A stretch of 64,000 nucleotides of DNA from positions 28,642,053 through 28,706,052 of the forward strand of contig OY821775.1 in NCBI GenBank assembly GCA_963682175.1, written 5' to 3'. This DNA is from Triglochin maritima. Its lineage: Eukaryota; Streptophyta; Magnoliopsida; Alismatales; Juncaginaceae. Below the pieces are notes generated by a model that ran no database searches, was not told the DNA's origin, and saw only the letters and a list, made by a program, of their open reading frames with translations. Shown in pieces: positions 45,207 through 55,757 of the stretch (the stretch's first letter is position 1; the number at the start of each line of letters is the position of its first letter). Both the position numbers and the translations under genes were made by a program.

Positions 45207-47763
45207 GGGAGAGCAGAGAGAGAAGGAGAGAGGAGATAGAGAATGAAGAGAAGGGAGAGAGGAGAGGGGAAAAGGGGAAGCGAGCGACAGAAGGAGAGGG
45301 AGAGAGTAGAAGAAGAGAGAAGGAGAGAGGATAAGGAGAGAGTTAGAAGGATAAGGAGAGAGGGAACGAGTGAGAAGGAGAAGAGAAAGTGGATAAGAGG
45401 GAGAACGAGAGAGAATGAGAAAAGGAGAAGCGAGAGGATGCGAGATGAGGAGAGAGAGAAAGAGAGAGAGAGGGACAAGAGGGAGAGGGCGGAGAGAGAA
45501 AGGAGAGTGGGAGAAGAAGGAGACGAAGAGAAGGAGAAGAGGGAAGAGGAGGGGAGAGGTGGAGAAGAAATGAGAGACGGAGAGCGAGAATGAGAGATAG
45601 AGAAGGGAGAGATGAGAGTGGAGAAAAGAGGACAAGAAGAGTAGAGAGAGAAGGAGGGGGGAGAGAGGAAGAGAAAAGAGTAGAGGGGAGAGAAGGAAGA
45701 GAAGATAAAGAATGGAAAGGGAGGGAAAAGGAGAAACGAGAGAAGTAGAGGGAGGAGAGAGGACGGAGAAGAAGGAAGAGAGAGCGAGAGATGGAGGGGA
45801 AGAAGGAGGGAGTGGAGAAGAGGATAAGAGGGAGATAGAGAATGAAGGAGAATAAGAGGGAAGAGGCGTGAGAGAAGGAGAGAGGGCACGAGAGAGGTAG
45901 AGAAGCGAGGGAAGGAGGAGAGAAGAGGAAGAGAGTGAAGAGAGGGGAAGTAGAGGGGAGAAAGGAGAAGATATATGGGGAGAAGGAGTGGGATAGAAGG
46001 AGAGAGAGCGAGAGACGGAGAGAGAGGAGGAGAAGGGAAAGAGGAGGATAGGGAAGGATAGGAAGAGGGAGAGAGAAGAAGAAGAGAGATGGAAAAGAAG
46101 GGAGAGGAGAAGGAGAGGGAATCGGAGGGAGATAGAGATGAAGAGAGGGAGAAGAGAGAAGGAGAAGAGGGAAGAGTGGGAGAGAGGTAAAGGAGAGAAG
46201 AGAGAAGGGTAGAGAGGTAGTGTCAGAAATACAGAGGGAAGGAAGAGACGGAGAGAGAGAGAATGGAGAGGAGAGAGAAGGAGAGGGAGAAAAGGAGAAG
46301 GGAGAGAAAGCAGGAGAGAGGGTGATAAAGAGAGAGGGATAAGGAGAAGAGGGATAAAGGAGGGAGGGAGAGAAGAAAGAGAAAGACGGAGAAGGAGAGA
46401 GAAAATGAGAAGGGAGAAGGGAGGAGGAGAAGGATAATGAGAACGAGAGAGGAGAGAGGATGGAAGAGAGAGAAGAGGAGAGAAGGACAGGAGAGGTAGG
46501 TAGAGAAGTCAAGGAGAAGAGATAAGGGAGGGAGAGAGAGAGAAGAACAGAGACAGAGAAGAGAAAAGAGGGATAGGGATTGGGAGAGAAGAGAGAAGGA
46601 CAGAGACTGAGAAGAGAAAAGAGGGATAGGGATTGGGAGAGAAGAGAGAAGGAGAATAGGAAAAAGGTGAGAGAGATGGGAAGAGAGAGGAGGGAGAAGA
46701 AAGGAGAGAGATCGAGAGGAGTAGAAGGAGTTAGTGGGGGAGGGGATAAGAAGGAGAGGGGTAAGAGGGAGATAGAGAAGGAGAAAGAGGAGAGCAAGGA
46801 TAAGAGGAGAGAGAGATAAGAAGAGCGAGAAGGAGAGAGGGAGGGGAACGAGAGGGAGATGACGAGATAAAGAAGGGACGGTGAGAGAAAAGAGGAGACT
46901 AGATGGGGAACGAGAGGAGACGTAGGGACAAGAGGAGAAGGAGAGAGAGAGGGAGAGAGAGAAGGAGGGGGGAGGAGAGAGAGGGAGAGGGAGAAGAGGG
47001 AGGGGACGAGAGGAGACGGAGGGATGAGTGGAGAGAGAAGAGAAGTAGAGAGAGAGCGGAGGAGAGGGAGAAGAGGGGAGAAAGAGAAAAAGAAGAAGAA
47101 GAAGGATAGAGGAGGAGAGGTTGAACGAGAGAATGAGAAGAGGATAGAGAAGGAAAGGAGGAGGAGAGGGAATATGGAAGGGAACGGGATAGAGAAGGGA
47201 GGGTAGAGATAGAGAGTGAGAGAGAGAAGGAGCGAGAGAGATAGAGGAGGAGAGACGAAACGACGGGAGAGGGGAGAGATAAGGAGAAAGAGAAGGGGAG
47301 AGGAGGAGGGAAAATGGAGGAGGGAGTGAGTGATAAAAGAAAGATGAGGGAAGAGGATAGGAGAGAGGAGAAGAGGGAGAAGGGGAGAGGAGAAGGGAGA
47401 GAGAGAACGGGAAGAGGAGCAATGAAGGGAAGGAGGAGATAGAGAGAGAAGGTGTCCCCCCTCCTTCTCATCCTCCCTCTACTCCTCTAGTTCCCTTCTC
47501 GTTATCCTCTCTCTTCTTCTCCTTCTCCCCCTCTCACTCCTCTCTTCCTTCTATCCATGTAAGGATAACGAGAGGAGAGTGTAAGAGGGAGATATACGAG
47601 GAGAAGAGGGAAGAGGAGAGAGAGGGGAAAAGAGGGAAGAGAGTCAAGAAGAAGAAGAGAGAAGGAAGAGGGAGAGAGAAGGAGAGAATAGGGAAGGAGA
47701 GAGGAAACGAGAGAAGAGGAGATAGATAAGGGTAGAGAGATAGAGAAGGGAGTGCAGAGAGAG
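45207..47763 (+). repeat. Polypurine satellite array, segment 6
   Basis: Between E3 and E4, one island at 47451; same sub-family as segment 5 (GTCAGAAATACAG at 46222). The 3970-bp period is 18 bp shorter than the previous one because of scattered small indels in the purine tracts and E3's 2-bp loss. It starts with the right E3 target copy and ends with the left E4 one (47748-47763). No gene. Confidence 0.93.
47451..47574. repeat. Pyrimidine island 11
   Basis: Both arms intact, followed by GAGGAGAGTGTAAG as at 39493. Confidence 0.9.
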
Positions 47764-49177
47764 ACCAAAGTCATGCCCAAAGTGTGCCTCCTTTTGCCAC
47801 TCGGGTGAGGCTTGTGGCAAGAAGGCCACTCGACGCGAATGGCGGGAAGTTAGTGGAGCACAAGTGGCAAAGCCGCCGGTGAGGAAGGAAAATCCGAAAA
47901 AGCCAGCCATGTTAATGGACAAACAACACCCATCCGAGGTAGATGGGGATGAGGACGTGAACAATGATGCGGGGGAGGAAGAAAAATGCGAAGAATTGGT
48001 GTTGGTGGAGCTCGCCGGAGTTGCCACCGGAGCTGCCGCCGGCCAGGCCACAGGAGGAGGAGGAGGAACGGTCCTCCTGGATGAGGAGGAGGAGGAGGGG
48101 GCACGTGAGGGATCATGTGTGCTAGGGGGGACAAGTTCTTCCATGGTTGTTGGAGGGAAAGCAAAAGAAGCCAATGAGGATTTGCCACATCAAAAGAAGA
48201 ATGGAGAGGAAGCTTTGGCAGCCATGAAAGCCACTAGGGAGGCGCCACGTGGAGGGGAGAAGAGGCAAAAGGCTGTTTTCCTCTTTAGGGATCACAATGA
48301 GGATAAGGTTGGAAGAGAAATTCAAATGTGTGGGGACCAAAGGCATGTGTGTGCACATGGGGACCATGGAGGAAAAAATGGGGACCATGGACCACATGGT
48401 GCACTTGGGGACCACGAATTTGAAATGTGGAGGGAAGAGGAGTTTTCTTTGGGCTCTCATTTTGAAGGTGAAAATTTATGTGATGGGCCTTCCCTTGGGC
48501 TGAATCGTGGGCTACAATTTGGGCCCATTGGACCACATAGGGGTCATGAAGAAGAGGGGGCAATTCAGGTGGAGAAACTTCATGGAGATACCGGGAGGGA
48601 GAAAGCTCGACTACGCTCCCCACCACCCTCGGTGGATCTAGATGAGATATCCCCTCAAGCTGGATTCCAAGTCGTTCGTGAGGCCGCGCTAAGGCAACAA
48701 CGAGCAAAGATTGGGGAGCCAAGTACACCAACACGTGAGGACCTCACGCCGAGTGATATTGAGGAGGCTGCGATCTTTGGCCTTGACCATGCCGAGTATA
48801 AACGCCTGAGGGATAAGTTTGAAAGCATGGAGACAGACTACGAAGATCCAGAGGAGCCATGGAGCTATGGCTCGGGGAGTCAAGTCGTGAGAGGCTACCT
48901 TGGAAAAGACAAGACGAGTCAAAAGAAATCAAAGAAGAAGGAGAAGCGAAGGAAAGGGAGACGATGAGTGAACGAGTGCTATACTCGAGACGTAGGATCT
49001 AGGATCTGTTGTTAGATTAGCGCGAGTCAATGTAACGTTTAAATTTTCGCGATATGAACTGCTCAAGCTAGGGCAGTTCCTAGCATTCCATTGTATGTTT
49101 TTTTGCATGTACGTTTATTGAGGCATCAATAAATTTAGCGGCTCTGCCGAGACCGCCCTTTTATTTTGCAAAAAAAA
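47764..49177 (+). mobile_element. E4, ORF1-only LINE-like element, copy 4
   Basis: Same 5' truncation and target-site duplication (47748-47763 with the diagnostic T; 49178-49193). A7 tail. Last copy of the 4-kb compound series; the satellite unit to its right is shortened by a deletion. Confidence 0.9.
47771..48967 (+). CDS. E4 ORF1 C-terminal fragment, uninterrupted frame
   Basis: Open from the truncated 5' edge to TGA 48965-48967, same domain order as E2: CX2CX4HX4C knuckle, acidic linker, GDHGG repeats, SPPPSVDLDEISPQ and the EYKRLRDKFES...SYGSGSQVVRGYL domain. One substitution near SPQAGFQVVREA (G to V relative to the other copies). No DUF4283-like domain and no natural start. Confidence 0.7.
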   Translation, partial: SCPKCASFCHSGEACGKKATRREWREVSGAQVAKPPVRKENPKKPAMLMDKQHPSEVDGDEDVNNDAGEEEKCEELVLVELAGVATGAAAGQATGGGGGTVLLDEEEEEGAREGSCVLGGTSSSMVVGGKAKEANEDLPHQKKNGEEALAAMKATREAPRGGEKRQKAVFLFRDHNEDKVGREIQMCGDQRHVCAHGDHGGKNGDHGPHGALGDHEFEMWREEEFSLGSHFEGENLCDGPSLGLNRGLQFGPIGPHRGHEEEGAIQVEKLHGDTGREKARLRSPPPSVDLDEISPQAGFQVVREAALRQQRAKIGEPSTPTREDLTPSDIEEAAIFGLDHAEYKRLRDKFESMETDYEDPEEPWSYGSGSQVVRGYLGKDKTSQKKSKKKEKRRKGRR

Positions 49178-50299
49178 GGGAGAGCAGAGAGAGAAGGAGA
49201 GAGGAGATAGAGAATGAAGAGAAGGGAGAGAGGAGAGGGAAAAAGGGGAAGCGAGCGATAGAAGGAGAGGGAGAGAGTAGAAGAAGAGAGAAGGAGAGAG
49301 GATAAGGAGAGAGTTAGAAGGATAAGGAGAGAGGGAACGAGTGAGAAGGAGAAGAGAAAGTGGATAAGAGGGAGAACGAGAGAGAATGAGAAAAGGAGAA
49401 GCGAGAGGATGCGAGATGAGGAGAGAGAGAAAGAGAGAGAGGGACAAGAGGGAGAGGGCGGAGAGAGAAAGGAGAGTGGGAGAAGAAGGAGACGAAGAGA
49501 AGGAGAAGAGGGAAGAGGAGGGGAGAGGTGGAGAAAAAAGAGAGACGGAGAGCGAGAATGAGAGATAGAGAAGGGAGAGATGAGAGTGGAGAAAAGAGGA
49601 CAAGAAGAGTAGAGAGAGAAGGAGGGGGGAGAGAGGAAGAGAAAAGAGTAGAGGGGAGAGAAGGAAGAGAGGATAAAGAATGGAAAGGGAGGGAAAAGGA
49701 GAAACGAGAGAAGTAGAGGGAGGAGAGAGGACAGAGAAGAAGGAAGAGAGAGCGAGAGATTGAGGGGAAGAAGGAGGGAGTGGAGAAGAGGATAAGAGGG
49801 AGATAGAGAATGAAGGAGAATAAGAGGGAAGAGGCGTGAGAGAAAGAGAGAGGGCACGAGAGAGGTAGAGAAGCGAGGGAAGGAGGAGAGAAGAGGAAGA
49901 GAGTGAAGAGAGGGGAAGTAGAGGGGAGAAAGGAGAAGATATATGGGGAGAAGGAGTGGGATAGAAGGAGAGAGAGCGAGAGACGGAGAGAGAGGAGGAG
50001 AAGGGAAAGAGGAGGATAGGGAAGGATAGGAAGAGGGAGAGAGAAGAAGAAGAGAGATGGATAAGAAGGGAGAGGAGAAGGAGAGGGAATCGGGAGAGGA
50101 GAAGGAGAGGAGAAGGAGCGAGAGAGATAAGGAAGAAAGAGAAGGGGAGAGGAGGAGAGAAAAGGGAGAAGGGAGTGAGTGATAAAAGAAAGATGAGGGA
50201 AGAGGATAGGAGAGAGGAGAAGAGAGAGAAGGGGAGAGGAGAAGGGAGAGAGAGAACGGGAAGAGGAGCAATGAAGGGAAGGAGGAGATAGAGAGAGAA

Positions 50300-50423
50300 G
50301 GTGTCCCCCCTCCTTCTCATCCTCCCTCTACTCCTCTAGTTCCCTTCTCGTTATCCTCTCTCTTCTTCTCCTTCTCCCCCTCTCACTCCTCTCTTCCTTC
50401 TATCCATGTAAGGATAACAAGAG
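50300..50423. repeat. Pyrimidine island 12
   Basis: Island of standard length; right arm changed to GGATAACAAG, so the 10-bp inverted repeat has one mismatch here. Confidence 0.9.
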
Positions 50424-51283
50424 AAGGAGAGTGTAAGAGGGAGATATACGAGGAGAAGAGGGAAGAGGAGAGAGAGGGGAAAAGAGGGAACAGGAGAGAG
50501 AGGGGAAAAGAGGGAAGAGAGTCAAGAAGAAGAGAGAAGGAAGAGGGAGAGAGAAGGAGAGAATAGAGAAGGAGAGAGGAAACGAGAGAAGAGGAGATAG
50601 ATAAGGGTAGAGAGATAGAGAAGGGAGAGCAGAGAGAGAAGGAGAGAGGAGATAGAGAATGGAGAGAAGGGAGAGAGGAGAGGGAATAAGGGGAAGTGAG
50701 CGACAGAAGGAGAGGGAGAGAGTAGAAGAAGAGAGAAGGAGAGAGGATAAGGAGAGAGTTAGAAGGATAAGGAGAGAGGGAACGAGCGAGAAGGAGAAGA
50801 GAAAGTGGATAAGAGGGAGAACGAGAGAGAATGAGAAAAGGAGAAACGAGAGGATGCGAGATGAGGAGAGAGAGAAAGAGAGAGAGAGAGGGACAAGAGG
50901 GAGAGGGCGGAGAGAGAAAGGAGAGTGGGAGAAGAAGGAGACGAAGAGAAGGAGAAGAGGGAAGAGGAGGGGAGAGGTGGAGAAGAAAAGAGAGACGGAG
51001 AGCGAGAATGAGAGATAGAGAAGGGAGAGCTGAGAGTGGAGAAAAGAGGACAAGAAGAGTAGAGAGAGAAGGAGGGGGGGGGGGAGAGGAAGAGAAAAGA
51101 GTAGAGGGGAGAGAAGTAAGAGAGGATAAAGAAGGGAAAGGGAGGGAAAAGGAGAAACGAGAGAAGTAGATGGAGGAGAGAGGATGGAGAAGAAGGAAGA
51201 GAGAGAACGAGAGATGGAGGGGAAGAAGGAGGGAGTGGAGAAGAAGATAAGAGGGAGATAGAGAATGAAGGAGAATAAGAGGG

Positions 51284-51303
51284 AAGAGGCGTAATAGAAA
51301 GAG
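51284..51303 (+). repeat. Left target-site duplication of LINE-C
   Basis: AAGAGGCGTAATAGAAAGAG; the right copy at 58283-58302 differs at two of 20 positions. Confidence 0.85.
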
Positions 51304-51379
51304 TTGCAAGGAGAGAGGGGGAGAGAAGGAAAAAGTCATGAGAGGAGAGAGAAGCTCTGGGTTTTGCGCATGGGGAACC

Positions 51380-51387
51380 TAGGGTTT
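51380..51387 (+). promoter_or_regulatory. Telobox-like motif in LINE-C 5' UTR
   Basis: TAGGGTTT about 55 bases before the ORF1 ATG, inside CCTAGGGTTTCCTAGGCC. LINE-B has the related CTTAGGGTTTCTAGGGCC at the same relative position. Possible internal promoter element. Confidence 0.45.
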
Positions 51388-51440
51388 CCTAGGCCGTTCA
51401 CCCTTGTTTTTTCACAAAAACTTGCGATTTTCACACCAAA

Positions 51441-53903
51441 ATGGCTCCTACGACTAGTCATTCACGTTTGCAACAACAAGATGGGGATTGTGGCACCAAT
51501 AAGGATCTTCATCATGCAAGAAACAATGTTTTATCCTCGGGTTTGGAGGGTGAAACGCAAGCACCACCTCTAGGGAGCACGAAGTCTCCCCCAAGGAAGT
51601 GGAGTGAGCTTTTCCAAGCTAGCAAGAAGCCTTCTACGGCGTTAGAGTATGTTCCACCCGCCATTAAGGGAGGGGAGAAGGTGGCTGTGTGCTCTAGAGA
51701 GGAGGTAGTCGAAACCCTCAAGAGGTGGGACAAGGTGTTGGTGGGCTATTTCATTGCATTTAGGCCTCACTTGCCGACTTTGGAGAAGCATCTACAAGGC
51801 GTATGGAAGCTAGTAGGTGGCATGGAGGTAATCAAACGAAGTCAAGGTTTCTTGTTGTTTAGATTTACACTTGAGGAGGATAGCAAGAGGGTGCTAGAGG
51901 GAGGGCCATGGTTCGTTAAAGGCTCCCCATTAGTGGTTCAACCTTGGGCACCGGAAGTTGTCTTGAGGAGAGCAAACATCACAACGGTTCCAATATGGGT
52001 TCGCTTGCCGGAGCTTCACCTCCGTTTTTGGTCACCAAAGCCGTTGAGCAACATCACGAGTGTTCTTGGAAGACCACTATACATGGATGAACACACCGCG
52101 TCCGGGAGAAGGTTGGCTTATGCGAGGGTTTGCATTGAAGTGGCACATGACTTCCTCTACCCAAGTTGGGTCGACGTGCAAGTAGAGGGAGGTGAACCGC
52201 ACCGGGTTCTAGTGGAATACGAGTGGAGGCCCGGGTTTTGCAAGGAGTGCGTGGAGTTTGGGCATGAGGAGGACAAGTGCCCAAGGAAGAAGAAGGTAAT
52301 AGACATGGTTGCGAGGAAAGCACCTCCTCCAAGTGTGGCCGAAAAATGGATCAAAGTGCATCACCGAAAAGAGAAAATGGGGACTAGCATAAGCAAACAT
52401 GGTGGTGAGGTGAGTGAGTTGGAAAAACGTGAGAGTTCCACCAAGGAGAAGGGAGCAACGGAGGTGGTGGGGGTGGAGGTTCGAAAGGACCACGAAAGGA
52501 GGGTTGGAGGGGAAGATGACGTGGAGGGAAGAGAGGATGATGTGAAAGATGGAAAGGATGACGTGGAGCATGGGGATTCCTTGATGTTTGCTAGGCCTCA
52601 TGACGTGGATGGTGACATGGAAATAAGGCAAAGGCAGGAAGGGAGACTCGTGACCATAAGAGGGGAGGCAAATGGGAGTGACAAATTCTCTTCCACCACT
52701 TTGGGAGGAGCTAATCAAGAGGAGACACGTCAGCAAGAAGAGACAAAAGAGGTTGGTGTGGGGATAACGGTCTTGAGAAGGGAGGCAAATGAGGAGCACC
52801 CTTGTGGATCACAAGGAGACGAAATAGAGAGCCTAGTCAAGAGTGGGTGCCTCACTTTTGGAAGAACCAATGAGAATAGTGGTGAGTGCCCAACTTTTGG
52901 AAGAACCAATAAGAGGAGGGATGAGTGCTCTACATTTGAAGGAGCAAATGAGAGAAGAGATGAGTGCTCCACACTTGAAGGAACAAATAACTTGAGTGGC
53001 AATTGTTTCTCTCATGAAACACGTGATCCAAGAGAGGAAAGAAGGGGGGACCATGTCTTTAAAGCAAGGGCCAATGAGAGAAGAGATGAGTGATCCACAC
53101 TTGAAGAAACAAAGGACATGAGTGGCAATTGTTTCTCTCAAGAAACACATGATCCAAGAGAGGAAAGAAGGGGGGACCATGTCCCAAAAGCAAGAGCAAA
53201 TGAGAGAAGAGATGAGTGCTCTACACTTGAAGAAACAAATGTCATGAGTGGGGAGTGTTTCTCTCATGAAACACGTGACTCAAGGGAGGAAAGAAGGGGG
53301 GACCATGTCACTAAAGCAAGAGCCAATGAGATGAGTGGAAAGTGCTCCCCAAATGCAACACGTGATCCAAGGGAGGAAAGAAAGGAGGACCATGATGCAA
53401 AGGAAATAGCAAAGGAGGAAATCACGTATGGGGTAGTGGGAAGGAAATCACATGCAAGAGAAAACAAGAACATAGTGAGGGGGTCAAGTGTTTTCTCTCA
53501 TGAAGTGGAAGAAATGGGAAAAGAGCATGGGGTGGCTCTACTTGGAGAACAATGTGGGCTTGCTTCGTTGATGAGAAGTGACGAAGTTTGGGAGTCTCCA
53601 AAACGTGCGGCAAAGGAGAAGGGAACGATGCGCAAGGGCTCATGGACGAGTGGGGGAATGTTTAATGTGCTTAGGGAGGTGGAATCTGATCAAGGAGAAG
53701 TAGAAATGCCTACACAAATACAAGAAGGAGACGGGAGGACTAGTGGCGCCAACTCAAAACCTAGAAGAAGGTCTTCACCACCACCTTCGGTGGATCTAGA
53801 AACAATATCACCACAACCCGAGACATTCAAAGTGATTCGAGAAAAGGCTATGGTGCAACAAAAGAAATCGTGGAGGTTACGGGGCGTGCCCCCAACACCT
53901 TGA
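51441..53903 (+). pseudogene. LINE-C ORF1, single premature stop: DUF4283-like domain, zinc knuckle, 126-bp hinge repeats
   Basis: The frame is continuous from ATG 51441 to TGA 53901-53903 (820 residues) except for one TGA at 53091-53093. There a repeat neighbour has TGC (Cys), so a single C-to-A change explains it. Domains: N-terminal Gln/Asp region; DUF4283-like domain from about 51590 to 52230 (KWSELF, LPTLEKHL, GGPWFVKGSPL, VPIWVRLPEL, GRRLAYARVCIEV); knuckle CKECVEFGHEEDKC (52239-52280); a long charged hinge with a 42-residue repeat; C-terminal SPPPSVDLETISPQPETFKVIRE. It lacks the extra C-terminal domain found in D and E. ORF2 begins 4 bases after the stop. Confidence 0.9.
52965..53400 (+). 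repeat. 126-bp minisatellite in LINE-C ORF1 hinge
   Basis: Anchor codons at 52965, 53091, 53217 and 53343 are exactly 126 bp (42 codons) apart. Each unit encodes a cysteine followed by STLEETN, MSG-C, SHETRDPREERRGDHV and KARANE. About three and a half copies are present with increasing divergence at the right end. The period preserves the reading frame. Confidence 0.88.
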
Positions 53904-53907
53904 AGCC

Positions 53908-55142
53908 ATGAATCTCCTCATGTGGAATGTGCGCGGTGCAAATGGACCCGGCCGTGCACTCATGATTAGGGGTCGAATTAAGGAGGCAAATGCGGAGGTG
54001 GTGTGTCTTATGGAACACAAAGTTAAATTGAAGAAGCTAGATCGATTCAAGCGAGCAATATGGCCACATGCTTGGGCGGCAAATAGTGTGATTGTTGATT
54101 CCGGCCGAATTTTAGTTTTATGGAATGACAATGTGGTTGATCTCAAGGTCACCTTTGAAACAACACAACTCCTTCACTTCGAAGGGAAGGTGAAGAGGGA
54201 TGGCACCAATTTTTTCCTAACGGCAATTTATGGTGAAAATGCTCATGTGGATCGAAGGGCGTTATGGGGGGACCTCGAAACCATTGCTCCAGCCCTTGAG
54301 AAGCCTTGGATTGTGGGAGGAGACTTCAATTGTATCCGATGGACAAGTGAGAAGTGTGGAGGAGGTGGTGCAAACGAGGTTGCTACCAAGGAGTTCAATG
54401 AGTGTCTAGAAGCACTCCAACTCATTGAGGTGCCTTCAACGGGAGGGCCTTTTACATGGTCGAATTCGTCCGAGGGGAGTGCCCGCATTGAGACAAAGAT
54501 TGACCGCATTTTGATAAACAATGCATGGCTTGAAGCTTTCCCGGATTCCTTCTATGAGATAGGGGAGAAGGACTTGAGTGACCATGCTATGCTCACATTG
54601 AAAACGGAAGGAAATGGGTTGAGAAAGAAGAGGATATTTCGGTTTCAAAATCATTGGGTCGAGCACGAAGAGTTTGGTGAGGTTGTTAAAGAGGCGTGGA
54701 CTACAAGTGTTAATGGGACACCCATGTTTCGTGTGGTGGCAAAATTGAAGGAAGTAAAGGATGCTCTCAAGAAGTGGAGTGGGGACAAGTTCGGTAACAT
54801 TGCACATAAGGTTGGGGCTGCCACCAATGCCCTTGCGGATGTGAGGGCTAGGAGGAGTGCAAATCCGGAGGTGGATGCTCTAGCCCTTGAGGAAGTAGAG
54901 GCTAAGGATGAGCTAGCACGAGTTCTTGAACGTGAGGAGTCCTTGATTAGGCAAAAATCGCGAGTCAAGTGGTTGAAGGAGGGTGATCGAAACACGAGGT
55001 TCTTCCATGCGCACCTAAGAGTGAGGAGAGCCACCAACCAAGTGAGGAGAGTTTGTGAGGGAGAGAACATTATCGAGGAGGAGGGTGGCGTCCGGGAGGC
55101 ATTCCAGTGTTTTTTTGCTAATTTGTTTGCTAATGGTTTTCC
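53908..55142 (+). pseudogene. LINE-C ORF2, 5' half: endonuclease domain, broken by plastid insert
   Basis: Starts at ATG 53908, four bases after the ORF1 TGA. The endonuclease domain is complete: N7, E36, GDFN at 138-141, D199, S-D-H at 224-226, with W present in FTWSNSS. It is followed by the linker RQKSRVKWLKEGDRNTRFFHA and LFANGFP. The frame enters plastid DNA at about 55142 and stops at 55150-55152. The endonuclease part has no frameshift, so the coding region was in good condition when the plastid DNA arrived. Confidence 0.9.
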
Positions 55143-55682
55143 TGTGATTTAGTTTTTGATGCAGCAAGTAAAGGAAAACATTTTTTAATTGTTGGTACAA
55201 AAAATAAAGCGGCTGACTCAGTAGCATCAGCTGCAAGAAGGGCTCGGTGTCATTATGTTAATAAAAAATGGCTCGGTGGTATGTTAACAAATTGGTCCAC
55301 TACAGAAACGAGACTTCAGAAGTTCAGGGACTTAAGAGCCGAACAAAAGACGGGGAAACTTAATCGTCTCCCCAAAAGAGATGCAGCAATGTTGAAGAGA
55401 CAATTATCTACCTTGCAAACATATTTGGGCGGGATTAAATATATGACGGAGTTACCTGATATTGTAATCATCGTTGATCAGCAAGAAGAATATACGGCTC
55501 TTCGAGAATGTATAATTTTGGGGATTCCGACAATTTGTATAATCGATACAAATTATGACCCGAATCTCGCGGATATTTCGATTCCAGCCAATGATGACGC
55601 TATAGCTTCAATCCGATTGATTCTTAACAAATTAGTATCCGCAATTTGTGAAGGTCATTCTAGCTATATAAGAAATCCTTGA
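55143..55682 (+). pseudogene. rps2: Plastid ribosomal protein S2 fragment, open frame, N terminus missing
   Basis: The plastid rps2 product is a protein of the small subunit of the chloroplast ribosome. The frame reads [27 protein letters not shown], then [16 protein letters not shown] and [51 protein letters not shown] and the C-terminal SSYIRNP-stop (TGA 55680-55682). That is 179 codons, about three quarters of the usual roughly 236; the first 57 or so residues are absent. There is no frameshift or internal stop, so the transfer is probably recent. It lies inside LINE ORF2 with no plastid promoter, so it is expected to be non-functional. Confidence 0.93.
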
Positions 55683-55757
55683 TTATGATTAATAAAGGTA
55701 AGTCAATTACTTCGGGGACTTCCATATATTTATGGAATCGGTTATTATTCCTAGATT
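55143..55757 (+). other. Nuclear plastid DNA insertion (NUPT) carrying rps2 and downstream spacer
   Basis: The left edge is where LINE sequence (LFANGF) gives way to plastid rps2 codons, near 55140-55145. The right edge is less certain: LINE sequence has clearly resumed by LPILDPREGD, placing it at about 55735-55765. After the rps2 stop there are about 75 bp of AT-rich sequence consistent with the plastid spacer downstream of rps2. No target-site duplication is apparent. This fits capture of plastid DNA during break repair. Confidence 0.88.

Larger units (their letters stand above)
49178..51303 (+). repeat. Polypurine satellite array, segment 7, with internal deletion
   Basis: One island at 50300. 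The distance from island 11 is only 2849 bp, about 1420 after removing E4, so roughly 1.1 kb of the unit is missing. The junction is near 50090, where GAGGGAATCGG runs into GAGAGGAGAAGGAG. The stretch after the island has GGGAACAGGAGAGAGAGG (about 50487), shared only with the array at about 63486. A run of 11 G lies near 51074-51084. The last 20 bases (51284-51303) are the left LINE-C target-site duplication. No gene is present. Confidence 0.92.

Noticed and set aside
39806..49177. E2-E4 as host tandem genes
   Set aside because: They have a 5' truncation in the middle of an ORF, flanking target-site duplications, an A-tail and homology to element D, which mark them as retroelement fragments.
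51074..51084. Run of 11 G as a G-quadruplex site
   Set aside because: A single G-run in a variable purine tract, present in one unit only; more likely slippage or a sequencing artefact.
55281..55682. A functional relocated nuclear rps2 gene
   Set aside because: About 57 N-terminal residues are missing, no transit peptide or promoter is visible, and it lies inside a LINE ORF2.
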